A DNA stretch of 64,000 nucleotides. It comes from Pseudomonadota bacterium (lineage in GTDB: Bacteria > Pseudomonadota > Gammaproteobacteria > Burkholderiales > Rhodocyclaceae). Positions 1 to 7,973 of this stretch are shown here, piece by piece. The stretch's first letter is position 1. Each line of letters starts with the position of its first letter. The DNA is taken from NCBI GenBank assembly GCA_018241685.1, contig JAFEDJ010000021.1, positions 1 to 64,000 of the forward strand, in the 5' to 3' direction. A program made the position numbers and the translations under genes. The notes beneath the pieces were generated by a model that did not search any database, had not been told where the DNA came from, and saw nothing but the letters and a program-made list of their open reading frames with translations.

Positions 1-136
<136 letters not shown>

Positions 137-158
137 TCCATCCGGAAACGGCCTGAAC

Positions 159-202
159 AGGGCCTGACCCGCGCTCCCAAGCTGCGGGCCAGGCCCTTAT
201 TC
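159..202 (+). terminator. Probable rho-independent terminator after thiC
   Basis: Perfect 8-bp arms AGGGCCTG (159-166) and CAGGCCCT (190-197) enclose a GC-rich region that can extend the stem. TTATT follows. It lies 22 bp after the thiC stop and before the next gene at 252. Confidence 0.6.
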
Positions 203-251
203 CATCCCGGCGGTGTAGCATCCGCGCATTCCCTCTCTCCGGACGCCTGCG

Positions 252-635
252 ATGAACCTGGAAAAAGTCATTTTCGGCTTCTTCATCGTCTTTGCCGCCA
301 CGCTGAACTTCGGCTTCTTCATCGGCGAACTCGACAACCCGGTTCACCACGACCTTTACGAGCTGTTCGCGGCGATCGTCGTGAACCTGATCGCTACGGT
401 ACTCAAGTTCGGCGACCGGACGCAGATCGGCGCCGTGCACCTGGCCACCAGCCTGGTGGCCGACCTGCAGTTGCTGGCCGCCGCCATGGTGTGGGGCTAC
501 GCGACCCACGTGGCCGGCACGGGGGTTACCGCCGCCAGCATGTCGAGCATCGTTTCCCTGTCCGGTGGGGCGCTGTTCGCCAACGTGGTGTCGGTGATCA
601 TCCTCATCGCCGAAACGATCATGCAGCGGCGCTGA
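252..635 (+). CDS. DUF6394 family small membrane protein
   Basis: A 127-residue, almost entirely hydrophobic protein with about four predicted membrane segments (roughly residues 4-24, 37-54, 68-86 and 100-122) and short polar loops. It resembles the uncharacterised DUF6394 family, which usually sits directly upstream of a TrkA-N-domain ion channel, as it does here. The next gene starts 5 bp after this stop, so the two are probably co-transcribed and translationally coupled. No catalytic motif is visible. The context suggests an accessory or stability subunit of the channel, which is inference only. The start has only a weak ribosome-binding site. Confidence 0.7.
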   Translation: MNLEKVIFGFFIVFAATLNFGFFIGELDNPVHHDLYELFAAIVVNLIATVLKFGDRTQIGAVHLATSLVADLQLLAAAMVWGYATHVAGTGVTAASMSSIVSLSGGALFANVVSVIILIAETIMQRR

Positions 636-640
636 CTCAA

Positions 641-2377
641 GTGCTGGACCGCACGCCCGCCAGCACGATCTTCCTGGTCCTGCGCCGCCTGCGGGCGCCG
701 CTGCTGACCCTGATCGTGATCTTCGCGGTGTCGGTCCTCGGGCTGACGCTGGTCCCCGGCCCGCTGGACGCGCAGGGCCTGCCGCAGCGGATGAGCTTCT
801 TCCACGCCACCTATTTCCTCAGCTACACCGCCACGACGATCGGCTTCGGGGAGATTCCCTACGCCTTCTCGGAACAGCAGCGGCTGTGGGTGACCGTCTG
901 TATCTACCTGTCGGTCATCGGCTGGGCCTACACCCTCGGCACCGTGTTCGCGATGCTGCAGGACAAGAACTTCCTCAACGCCCTGGCGGTACAGCGCTTC
1001 GCGCGCCAAGTGCGGCGCCTGCGGGAAGCCTTCTTCCTGGTCTGCGGCTATGGCGAAACCGGCCATCTGATCTGCCAGGCCCTCGACGAGATGGGCTACC
1101 GGGCGGTCGTCATCGACAAGGACGAAGGCAAGATCGCCGACCTGGAACTACAGAGCTACTCCGCCGACATGCCGGCCCTGTGCGCCGATGCCGGCGTGCC
1201 GGACACCCTGGTCTTCGCCGGCCTCACCAAACCCCAGTGCCGCGGCATCATAGCGCTGACCGACCACGACCCGACCAACCTGGCGATCGCCATCTCGTCC
1301 CGCCTGCTGGCCCCGTCCATCCCCGCCCTGTGCCGGGCCGAACACGCGGACACCGCGGCCAACATGGCGTCCTTCGGCACCCGCCACATCATCAACCCCT
1401 TCGAGAAGTTCGGTGAGTACATGGCCCTGGCCCTGCGCTCCCCCTCCGCCTACCACCTGCTGCTGTGGCTGACCGGCCTGCCCGGTACCGCGGTGACGCG
1501 CCACCGGGAACCGCCGCGGGGCAAATGGGTGCTGTGCGGCTACGGCAGTTTCGGCAAGGTCATGGCGACCACCCTCGAGAAGGCCGACCTGCCACTGACG
1601 ATCATCGACAAGAAGGTCTTCGTCGATCCGCCCCGCATCGGCGTGAAGGGCGACGGTGCCTGCGGCGACGCGCTGGACAACGCCGGCATCGGCGACGCCG
1701 TCGGCATCGTGGCAGCCACCGGCAACGACATCGACAACCTGTCCATCGTCGTCACCGCCCGCACGCTGAACCCCGGCCTGTTCACGGTGCTGCGCCAGAA
1801 CCAGGTTGCCAACCGAACCTTGTTCAATGCCGTGGGTGCGGATTTCTCGGTCGTCCCCAGCGAGATCGTCGCCCATGAATGCCTTGCCACGCTGACGACC
1901 CCCCTGCTGTCCCTGTTCCTCGATGCGGTCCGGCAGGCTGGTGACGCATGGGCCAGCGCCGTACTGGGACAGCTCACCGACAAGCTCGGCTGGACCGTAC
2001 CCGCGGTATGGAGCGTGAAGCTGAACCTCGTCCAGGCCCCTGCGCTGCACCGCCTGCTGATGCATGGCGGCGCGGCCCCCAGCCTGGCCGATATCCTCAA
2101 GGCGCCACTCACCGACCGGCCGGAGCTGGGCTGCATCCCGCTGCTGCTGGCCCGGGACGGCCAGCCCCCGCAGTTGCTGCCGGACCTCGGCCAGACCTTG
2201 CAGCCCGGCGACCATCTGCTGTTCGCCGGCCGCGAAAACGCACGCAAGGAACTCGGCCTCACGCTGTTCAACGAACACAGCCTGCGCTTCGTTCTGACCG
2301 GACGGGACAGCCCCGGCGGCCTGATCTGGGAATGGCTGGCCGGCCGACGTCACCCGGATTCCGCGGAGACACGCTAG
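641..2377 (+). CDS. Potassium-channel-like protein with two TrkA-N domains
   Basis: The GTG at 641 is chosen as start because it lies just after the preceding stop; the frame is open further upstream but would overlap that whole gene. The 578-residue product begins with two membrane segments flanking a pore-like loop with a TTIGFGEIP selectivity-filter-type sequence, followed by two tandem TrkA-N/RCK Rossmann domains. The first has VCGYGETGHL near residue 130 and the second VLCGYGSFGKV near residue 290. Such proteins are ligand-gated (NAD(H) or nucleotide) K+ channels or uptake regulators in the inner membrane. The C-terminal 150 residues resemble TrkA-C regulatory regions. Ion specificity is inferred from the filter only. 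Confidence 0.8.
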   Translation: MLDRTPASTIFLVLRRLRAPLLTLIVIFAVSVLGLTLVPGPLDAQGLPQRMSFFHATYFLSYTATTIGFGEIPYAFSEQQRLWVTVCIYLSVIGWAYTLGTVFAMLQDKNFLNALAVQRFARQVRRLREAFFLVCGYGETGHLICQALDEMGYRAVVIDKDEGKIADLELQSYSADMPALCADAGVPDTLVFAGLTKPQCRGIIALTDHDPTNLAIAISSRLLAPSIPALCRAEHADTAANMASFGTRHIINPFEKFGEYMALALRSPSAYHLLLWLTGLPGTAVTRHREPPRGKWVLCGYGSFGKVMATTLEKADLPLTIIDKKVFVDPPRIGVKGDGACGDALDNAGIGDAVGIVAATGNDIDNLSIVVTARTLNPGLFTVLRQNQVANRTLFNAVGADFSVVPSEIVAHECLATLTTPLLSLFLDAVRQAGDAWASAVLGQLTDKLGWTVPAVWSVKLNLVQAPALHRLLMHGGAAPSLADILKAPLTDRPELGCIPLLLARDGQPPQLLPDLGQTLQPGDHLLFAGRENARKELGLTLFNEHSLRFVLTGRDSPGGLIWEWLAGRRHPDSAETR

Positions 2378-2410
2378 AATGCCGGCCGATAGCACAACAG
2401 CATTCTCCGC

Positions 2411-2779
2411 ATGAGTACTACCCCAATCCTCCCACCGAGATTGTCGCGCGCGACTTTCATTCTGTCGCTGATCGTCATCTTCACCATGGCGATGATCCCG
2501 CTGCCCGAGGCACTCAACGCCTTCTCCTTCCAGGACAAGCTCGAGCACTGCTCCGCCTTCCTGGTGCTGATGTTGCTCGGCTGGAGCGGCTGGCCCAGCC
2601 GCCTGTGGTCAATTGCGGCCGGCCTGCTGCTGTACGGCGTGCTCATCGAGTTGGCCCAGCACTTCTTCACGCTCAACCGGGTGGGTGATCCGTGGGACGT
2701 GGTAGCCGACGCCAGCGGGCTGCTCATCGGCGCCTGGCTGATCCGCATGCGTGGTCAGCGTGACACCTCCATAGCCTGA
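2411..2779 (+). CDS. VanZ-like membrane protein
   Basis: A 122-residue protein with about four hydrophobic helices and the VanZ-family pattern: a charged F-Q-D-K-L-E-H segment after the first helix (near residue 37), then IELAQHFF and VGDPWDVVADASG near residues 78-100. VanZ-like proteins are inner-membrane proteins of unknown biochemical role; the name comes from a teicoplanin-resistance gene, and resistance should not be assumed here. The downstream cupin gene begins 2 bp after the stop, so they form a two-gene unit. Confidence 0.75.
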   Translation: MSTTPILPPRLSRATFILSLIVIFTMAMIPLPEALNAFSFQDKLEHCSAFLVLMLLGWSGWPSRLWSIAAGLLLYGVLIELAQHFFTLNRVGDPWDVVADASGLLIGAWLIRMRGQRDTSIA

Positions 2780-2781
2780 TC

Positions 2782-3171
2782 ATGCCGTCACGCAAACCTA
2801 CAGCACCACAGATCCAGCACTACGAACAGGTCCCGCCCTATGTAACCAAGGACGGCTCCGAGATCCGGGAACTGATGCACCCCGCGGTCCACGGCAACAA
2901 GGCCCAGAGTCTGGCCGAAGCCACGGTGCCGGTAGGCTCACGGACGCTGCTGCACCGCCATCACCTGACGGAAGAGCTTTACCACATCACCGCTGGCTGC
3001 GGCCTGATGACCCTCGGCAACCATCAGTTCCCGGTAATAGTAGGCGACACGATCTGCATCCCACCCGGCACGCCCCACCGCATCGAAGCCAACGGCGACG
3101 AAGCGCTGCGCATCCTGTGCTGCTGCACGCCAGCCTACGCCCACGACGACACGGAAATTCTCGAGGATTGA
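2782..3171 (+). CDS. Single-domain cupin protein
   Basis: A 129-residue single cupin domain. Motif 1 is HRHHLTEELYHITAG (residues about 53-67), giving the two His and one Glu that bind metal. Motif 2 is DTICIPPGTPHRIE (about 89-102) with the fourth His. Small stand-alone cupins include isomerases, dioxygenases and sugar-binding sensors, so the substrate is unknown. All four expected metal ligands are present. The gene follows the VanZ-like gene by 2 bp. The next gene is convergent. Confidence 0.75.
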   Translation: MPSRKPTAPQIQHYEQVPPYVTKDGSEIRELMHPAVHGNKAQSLAEATVPVGSRTLLHRHHLTEELYHITAGCGLMTLGNHQFPVIVGDTICIPPGTPHRIEANGDEALRILCCCTPAYAHDDTEILED

Positions 3172-3281
3172 CGGCCGCCAGCGGGGATCATCGACTCCGC
3201 GAACCGGCTTTCCCTTACGTGCCCGCGGCCGATGAACGGGTCGCCAGTCAACCTCATCCACCGGCATCACATCCTGCCCGG

Positions 3282-3743
3282 CTATTCCGCCAGATCAGCG
3301 GCCTTGAACAGATCAATGGTCGCATTTTCGGTCAGGGTCTGCGTTGCATCGGCGCAATCGATGGATGCCGTCCTGCCTTGCGGCAGGCGCACAAGGATCG
3401 ACGTCTCACCTTTCAGATCCTCGCTGATCGCATAGTGGTAGGCCCCGTGCTCAAATTCCAGGCTCGCCCCATGGGCCAGCAGCCCAAAGCTGAAATGACC
3501 GCGGGGGTGGATCAGTCTGCCCGGAAAGCGGAACTCCAGCCTCGACGGACGGCCGGCCCGGTACTGGAGATAGCCGTCCTGCGCCCCCAAATTCGTCGAT
3601 GCACACAGAGAGTAGTACTTCGTGCCGACGCGGCAGGACCAGACCGCGCTCTCCCCTGCACGGCACAGGTTGCCTGCGTCCGCGATGACGCCAGCGCTCC
3701 AAGCCACAGCCGTGACACCCAGCAGGAAAGACAGCATGCGCAT
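3282..3743 (-). CDS. Small secreted protein of unknown function
   Basis: A 153-residue protein with an N-terminal Sec signal peptide (MRMLSFLLGVTAVAWSAG, cleavage probably near residue 22). The ATG at 3743 is chosen because it places the signal peptide at the N-terminus; a longer frame exists but is unlikely. The mature part has paired cysteines (LCRAG, WSCRVG, SLCAS, IDCAD), a KYYSLCAS segment and a GYLQYRAG segment, and looks like an all-beta secreted domain. I recognise the type as a family of short secreted bacterial proteins without known function. It is divergent from the GH19 gene at 4003, so the two share the 259-bp intergenic region. Confidence 0.6.
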   Translation of the reverse strand: MRMLSFLLGVTAVAWSAGVIADAGNLCRAGESAVWSCRVGTKYYSLCASTNLGAQDGYLQYRAGRPSRLEFRFPGRLIHPRGHFSFGLLAHGASLEFEHGAYHYAISEDLKGETSILVRLPQGRTASIDCADATQTLTENATIDLFKAADLAE

Positions 3744-4002
3744 CGCTGAAAAGCCCCGTAAAGAGGGCCAGGCCCCGTATCGCGGCATCTTATCAAGCGC
3801 ATGCCATACCGCCACCTCTTCTGCCACCGGACGTCCTCGCAATGGGGATTCTTGCGCGGACGCGACCGACGCCATTCCAGCCGTGCGCTTGCAAAGACGA
3901 GACCGCGGGCTATAACGGAGAGGCGCTACGCCACCTGCATCGACAGCCCGGTCCCTTTGCCACTTGCCCCACGCTTCAACGGGAAACCCACGGAGAATGA
4001 GC

Positions 4003-4629
4003 ATGCTGACCGCCGACACGCTGAAGAAGGTCTTCCCTCTCTGTCCCGACCCCGAGGCCTGGGCCACAGCACTCGCTCCGGCGCTGGCCAAATACGAGAT
4101 CAACACCCGCGACCGCATCTGCAGCTTTCTGGCCCAGACCGGGCACGAGTCGGGGCAGTTCCGGAACCTCGTCGAATCACTGAACTACAGCGCAGCAAGA
4201 CTGGTGAAGGTCTGGCCCAAGCGCTTCCCCACCCTCGACGTCGCGACTCCTTATGCGCAAAACGAGCAAAAACTGGGCAACTTCGTCTATGCCAACCGAC
4301 TCGGCAATGGTGACGTGAGCAGCGGCGACGGCTTCCGCTACCGTGGCCGGGGCCTCATCCAGCTCACCGGCCGGAGCAACTACGCGGCGGCAGGCAAGGC
4401 CATCGGTGCCGATCTGGTCGGCAATCCGGACTTCCTTCAACAACCCGCGTATGCCGTGCTGAGTGCCGCCTGGTTCTGGCAGAGCCACGGACTCAATGCC
4501 CTTGCCGACGACAAGACGGACGATGACGACCTGGAGGACTTCCGGGAGATCACCCGACGCATCAACGGCGGCCTCGTCGGGGTCCAGGAGCGGTTCGCAC
4601 TCTACAAGCAGATCGAAGCCCTCATATGA
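4003..4629 (+). CDS. Glycoside hydrolase family 19 protein (chitinase/muramidase-like)
   Basis: A 208-residue single-domain GH19 enzyme with no signal peptide. The GH19 hallmarks are AQTGHESGQF near residues 45-54, with the catalytic Glu, and GDGFRYRGRGLIQLTGRSNY near residues 108-127. The C-terminal NGGLVGVQERF matches bacterial and phage members. This group cleaves chitin or, more often in phage-type homologues, peptidoglycan. ATG 4003 is preferred over the in-frame ATG at 3997 because GGAG (3992-3995) is then 7 bases away. No holin, spanin or phage structural gene is nearby, so there is no sign of a prophage. Confidence 0.8.
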   Translation: MLTADTLKKVFPLCPDPEAWATALAPALAKYEINTRDRICSFLAQTGHESGQFRNLVESLNYSAARLVKVWPKRFPTLDVATPYAQNEQKLGNFVYANRLGNGDVSSGDGFRYRGRGLIQLTGRSNYAAAGKAIGADLVGNPDFLQQPAYAVLSAAWFWQSHGLNALADDKTDDDDLEDFREITRRINGGLVGVQERFALYKQIEALI

Positions 4630-4745
4630 GCGCACACATGCAGGGGCGCACCTGAAAGACGCTCCGGTGCTGTCTATAGTGGGTTTACAGGCCTTGCACC
4701 GCGCCTTTCCACAAGGCCCCAGGCCCGCTTCCGGAGGAGTGCATC

Positions 4746-5150
4746 ATGGCTGCTGCAGACTTCGGCTTCCTGCGCATCAAGGTCATCGCACTGGCCGTCA
4801 CCGACAAACACCGCGCTCACCGCTTCTACAGCGAGATTTTAGGCCTCGAACCGGCTTACGAAGGCACGCAGAAGGTCGGCTATTTCCTCGGCACGACGAT
4901 CCTGATGCTCAAATCCGGCTGGTACGGCACCCCGACTGACCAGCCCAACCCCCGCATCACCATCGCCACCGCCCACGCGCCGGATACCGCTGCCGCCCTG
5001 ACCGCCCGCGGTGTCCGCATCGCCGACCCGGTCCAGACCTACGACGATGGTTTCAATGTCGGCAGCTTCCTCGACAGCGAAGGCAACAAGCTGTGGTTCT
5101 GCTCGCCGGCCGTAACTAACGAGACAGGCAAGACGTCCGTTGAAGGATGA
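4746..5150 (+). CDS. VOC (glyoxalase/dioxygenase fold) family protein
   Basis: A 134-residue vicinal-oxygen-chelate protein. It has the first module (ALAVTDKHRAHRFYSEILGLE, about residues 16-36) and the second (FNVGSFLDSEGNKLWFCSP, about 104-122) of a single paired beta-alpha-beta domain. The canonical first metal His is absent, so it may bind a ligand rather than catalyse a metal-dependent reaction. A strong ribosome-binding site (GGAGGAG) lies at the expected distance before the ATG. Substrate unknown. Confidence 0.75.
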   Translation: MAAADFGFLRIKVIALAVTDKHRAHRFYSEILGLEPAYEGTQKVGYFLGTTILMLKSGWYGTPTDQPNPRITIATAHAPDTAAALTARGVRIADPVQTYDDGFNVGSFLDSEGNKLWFCSPAVTNETGKTSVEG

Positions 5151-5215
5151 CGCCCGGAATCGAAGCAGACCTGGGCGATCCCCCGAAGCACGCGGAGTTT
5201 GGTTCGCGTGAACGC

Positions 5216-5246
5216 AAAAACGCCGACCACATGGATCGGCGTTTTT
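5216..5246 (-). terminator. Terminator downstream of tRNA-Phe (could act in both directions)
   Basis: AAAAACGCCGA (5216-5226) and TCGGCGTTTTT (5236-5246) form a perfect 11-bp stem with A/T ends on both sides. It lies 14 bp past the 3' end of the tRNA-Phe gene and 66 bp after the VOC gene, so it can terminate the tRNA on the minus strand and the VOC gene on the plus strand. Confidence 0.8.
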
Positions 5247-5259
5247 ACTTGGAGAATTC

Positions 5260-5335
5260 TGGTGGCCAGTCGCGGAATCGAACCACGGACACGCGGATTT
5301 TCAATCCGCTGCTCTACCAACTGAGCTAACTGGCC
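5260..5335 (-). tRNA. tRNA-Phe (anticodon GAA)
   Basis: On the minus strand a 76-base cloverleaf begins GGCCAGT and ends ACTGGCC-A-CCA, with the CCA encoded. The D-loop is AGCTCAGTTGGTAGAGC. The anticodon stem-loop is GCGGA-TTGAAAA-TCCGC, giving anticodon GAA. The T-loop has GGTTCGATTCC. A consensus promoter lies 15 bp upstream and a terminator directly downstream, so it is a monocistronic tRNA gene. Confidence 0.97.
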
Positions 5336-5349
5336 CCGAAAGAGAGCGC

Positions 5350-5378
5350 ATTATAGGAAGCGGTTCGGCACTCGTCAA
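5350..5378 (-). promoter_or_regulatory. Sigma-70 promoter of tRNA-Phe
   Basis: Read on the minus strand: -35 TTGACG (5378-5373), a 17-base spacer, and -10 TATAAT (5355-5350). GCGCTCTCTTTC follows the -10 box, a GC-rich discriminator typical of stringently controlled stable-RNA promoters. The mature tRNA 5' end is 15 bases downstream of the -10 box. Confidence 0.85.
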
Positions 5379-5400
5379 GCACTTTCTGTTTTTATTTTAA

Positions 5401-6912
5401 TCAGCCCGGAGGAAAGTGTTCCGAAGCCACCCGCGGCAAGGCCGGGCGCTCCGCCAACTCCTCTTCGAAAGCCGAGCGACTGCGCGGGAAAACCACTTGG
5501 GCGATGGTGCCCTTGCCGGACGGGTTGGGAATCAGGCTGACTTTGGCGCGGTGCAACTCGGCAATTTCACGCACGATTGGCAAGCCGAGGCCCGAGCCAC
5601 TCTCGGCGCTACCGAGTACGCGGTAAAAGCGCTCGAAGACCCGCTCCCGGTCGGCCTCGGGCACTCCAATGCCGGTATCCTCGACCTCGACGATGGCGCG
5701 CTCGGTGGCGATCGTGCGCACCGTGACGCAACCGCCATCCGGCGTGTACTTGATGGCATTGTCGATCAGGTTCTTCAGCAGTTCCCCAAGCAGCACAGGG
5801 TTGCCATCGATGACCAAGGGCTCGTCGGTGGTTTCGAGGCCGAAATCGATGTTCTTCTGGCGTGCACGCGGCACAAAGTCGCTGAGCATGTTGCGCAGCA
5901 GCGCCTCGAGATCCACCCGTTCGACAGCATAGATTTTTTCGTAACTGGCCTCGGCGCGGGCCAGGGAAAGGAGCTGGTTGATCAGATGGCTGGCGCGCTC
6001 TGCGCTCTGGGAGATATGCAGCAGCGAGCGGTGGATCTGCTGCGGGTCGGTTTCCATCAGGGCCAGATCGGTCTGCATGCGCAGGCCGGTCAGCGGCGTG
6101 CGCATCTGGTGGGCGGCATCGGCGATGAAGCGCTGCTGAGCCTGCAGGTTCTCCTCAAGACGCGCCATCATCTCGTTGAAGGCGACGATCAGCGGCCTCA
6201 CCTCCTCCGGCACGCCGGACACCGAGATCGGCGACAGGTCGGACGGGCGGCGGCGGCGGATCAGGCGCTGCAGCTGGTTGAGCGGCGCGATGCCGCGGGA
6301 CAGACCCAGCCAGACGAGGATCACGGCAATCGGGATGATCGCGAACTGGGGCAGCAAGACCCCGGTCACCACCCGCGATGCAAGGGTGCTGCGCTTGTTG
6401 CGCGTCTCCGCCACCTGCAGCAGCACCAGCCGATTGGGCATGCTGTCGATGGGGCGCAGGAACTGATAGGCGACGCGGACTTCCTCGCCGGCGATGGTCT
6501 CATCCCGATACATGACCAGATCCGGCACGACGTTGTCCGGTGGGCTGAGATTGGGAATTTCCTTGTCGCCAGCAAGCAGCTCGCCCTTGAAGCCGATCAC
6601 CTGGTAATAGACGGTGTCATCCTCATCGGCCCGCAGGATCAGGCGTGCCGGCGCCGGAAAATTGACCTTCGCCTGGCCGTTTTCCAGCTTGACGAGCCGG
6701 GCGATGGCCCGCACGTTGACCGCCAGCGCCTGATCATAGGGCTGATTGGCAATGCTGTTGGCGACGTTGTGGGTGACGATGATGGAAATCGGCCAAAGGA
6801 ACAGCAGGGGCGCGAGCATCCAGTCGAGGATCTCGCCAAACAGCGAATTGAAGGCCTTGCCGTCTGCAGAGGACGCTTCCTCCGCCACCTTGCGCCATCT
6901 AGGCGACCACAT
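5401..6912 (-). CDS. Sensor histidine kinase with 2CSK_N-type periplasmic domain (TctE/QseC-like)
   Basis: A 503-residue inner-membrane kinase. TM1 lies near residues 28-50 and a periplasmic 2CSK_N-like region of about 120 residues follows (QPYDQALAVNVRAIARLV). TM2 near 185-205 leads into HAMP. The H-box AAHQMRTPL has His268; the N-box is NLIDNAIKYTPDGG and the G-boxes VEDTGIGVP and GSGLGL. ATG 6912 is chosen; longer readings of the frame run through the regulator gene and are spurious. The start overlaps the 3' end of the response regulator by 14 bp, indicating translational coupling. 2CSK_N kinases often respond to carboxylates, which fits the neighbouring actP operon but is inference. Confidence 0.9.
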   Translation of the reverse strand: MWSPRWRKVAEEASSADGKAFNSLFGEILDWMLAPLLFLWPISIIVTHNVANSIANQPYDQALAVNVRAIARLVKLENGQAKVNFPAPARLILRADEDDTVYYQVIGFKGELLAGDKEIPNLSPPDNVVPDLVMYRDETIAGEEVRVAYQFLRPIDSMPNRLVLLQVAETRNKRSTLASRVVTGVLLPQFAIIPIAVILVWLGLSRGIAPLNQLQRLIRRRRPSDLSPISVSGVPEEVRPLIVAFNEMMARLEENLQAQQRFIADAAHQMRTPLTGLRMQTDLALMETDPQQIHRSLLHISQSAERASHLINQLLSLARAEASYEKIYAVERVDLEALLRNMLSDFVPRARQKNIDFGLETTDEPLVIDGNPVLLGELLKNLIDNAIKYTPDGGCVTVRTIATERAIVEVEDTGIGVPEADRERVFERFYRVLGSAESGSGLGLPIVREIAELHRAKVSLIPNPSGKGTIAQVVFPRSRSAFEEELAERPALPRVASEHFPPG

Positions 6913-7573
6913 CCGGCTTTTCCAGGCAGTACCCCAGGCCACGCACGGTGACGATCTGCACGCCGCTCTGCTCGAGTTTCTTGCGCAGGCGGTGCACATA
7001 CACCTCGATCGCGTTGTTCGACACCTCCTCGCCCCAGCCGCACAGGTGGTCGACCAGTTGCTCCTTGCTGACCAGGCGGCCGGCACGCAGCAACAGCACC
7101 TCCAGCAAGCCCACCTCCCGGGCCGACAGTTCCACCACCTGGCCGTCGATCTTGACGACCCGGTCCGCCTGGTCATAGACGAGACGCGCGTATTCGATGC
7201 ATCGGGCCTGGCCGGTGCCGCGACGGGTCAGCGCCCGCACCCGGGCCTCGAGCTCCGGCAACGCGAAAGGCTTGGTCAGGTAATCGTCCGCCCCGGCATC
7301 CAGCCCCCGCACGCGATCCTCGACGCCATCCTGGGCAGTCAGGATCAACACCGGCAGCACCGATTTGCGCGCACGTAGTCGGCGCAACACCTCGATGCCC
7401 GACAGCTTGGGCAGCCCCAGGTCGAGGATCAGCAGATCGAAAGTCTGGCCGAGCAAGGCCGTATCCGCCTCTGCGCCGTTAGCAACATGGTCCACCGCGT
7501 AGCCGGCCTTCTTGAGCGCACGGCACAGGCCGTCGGCAATGATCAGGTCGTCTTCAGCCAACAGAATCCGCAT
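6899..7573 (-). CDS. OmpR/PhoB-family response regulator (QseB/TctD-like)
   Basis: A 224-residue regulator starting MRILLAEDD. The receiver domain (about 1-115) has acidic pocket residues D8 and D9, phospho-acceptor D51 (LDLGLPKLSG) and the KPFAL lysine. The C-terminal winged helix ends with the recognition-helix segment NNAIEVYVHRLRKKLE. It is encoded just before and overlapping the kinase gene at 5401-6912, its obvious partner. The upstream gap to actP holds the actP terminator, so it probably has its own promoter between 7574 and 7895. Confidence 0.92.
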   Translation of the reverse strand: MRILLAEDDLIIADGLCRALKKAGYAVDHVANGAEADTALLGQTFDLLILDLGLPKLSGIEVLRRLRARKSVLPVLILTAQDGVEDRVRGLDAGADDYLTKPFALPELEARVRALTRRGTGQARCIEYARLVYDQADRVVKIDGQVVELSAREVGLLEVLLLRAGRLVSKEQLVDHLCGWGEEVSNNAIEVYVHRLRKKLEQSGVQIVTVRGLGYCLEKPDVVA

Positions 7574-7973
7574 GGCACTCCCGGTGAAACTGAGGTGTAA
7601 GTTTGAAGTAAGCAGGCCATTGCATATTCGCCTCGCTGTTCTCCTTTTACTCGGTCTTGGGGGCACGGGCCCGGCTTTCGCCTGGACCACGCCTCGGGGG
7701 ATCGGGCCGCCCGACGGCTCTGTCCCCCGCCGTCTTTTTCCCAGCCTGGCCGCTTCCGGCCAACCCTGACGCACCGCGCCACCGGTCTCAGCCACCTTCC
7801 GGCCGAAGACTGCGCTGCCACACGCCCAAAACGAATCCGTCCGAGTCTAGCACAGGGCTCCTTGCCCCATTCCGGCATGCCCTGGCCGACCATGCAAATT
7901 AAAACCCCGGCGGCCTTTCGGCCCACCGGGGTTAGCGAACGACCACCGGGCTTTCGCCCGGCGGGGAAACAGC
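7574..7973. other. 400-bp intergenic region between the response regulator and actP
   Basis: It contains the actP terminator (7896-7933) and presumably the promoter of the regulator/kinase pair. I found no convincing gene. Open frames here are short and have shadow-like composition. A CTGAGA motif at 7784-7795 on the minus strand recalls a TPP-riboswitch box, but the other conserved parts are missing. Confidence 0.5.
7896..7933 (-). terminator. Terminator of the DUF485-actP operon
   Basis: On the minus strand AACCCCGG (7933-7926) pairs with CCGGGGTT (7910-7903). An inner GGCC/GGCC stem has the stable loop GAAA. The T-rich tail TTTTAATTT follows. It lies 41 bp after the actP stop. Confidence 0.8.

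Noticed and set aside
4003..4629. GH19 gene as evidence of a prophage
   Set aside because: No integrase, holin, terminase or structural gene is nearby, and neighbouring genes look like ordinary chromosomal genes.
7784..7795. GGCTGAGACCGG on the minus strand, recalling the CTGAGA box of TPP riboswitches
   Set aside because: The companion conserved segments (ACCTGATCTGGATAATGCC-like and GCGTAGGGA-like) are absent, and the downstream genes are a two-component pair.
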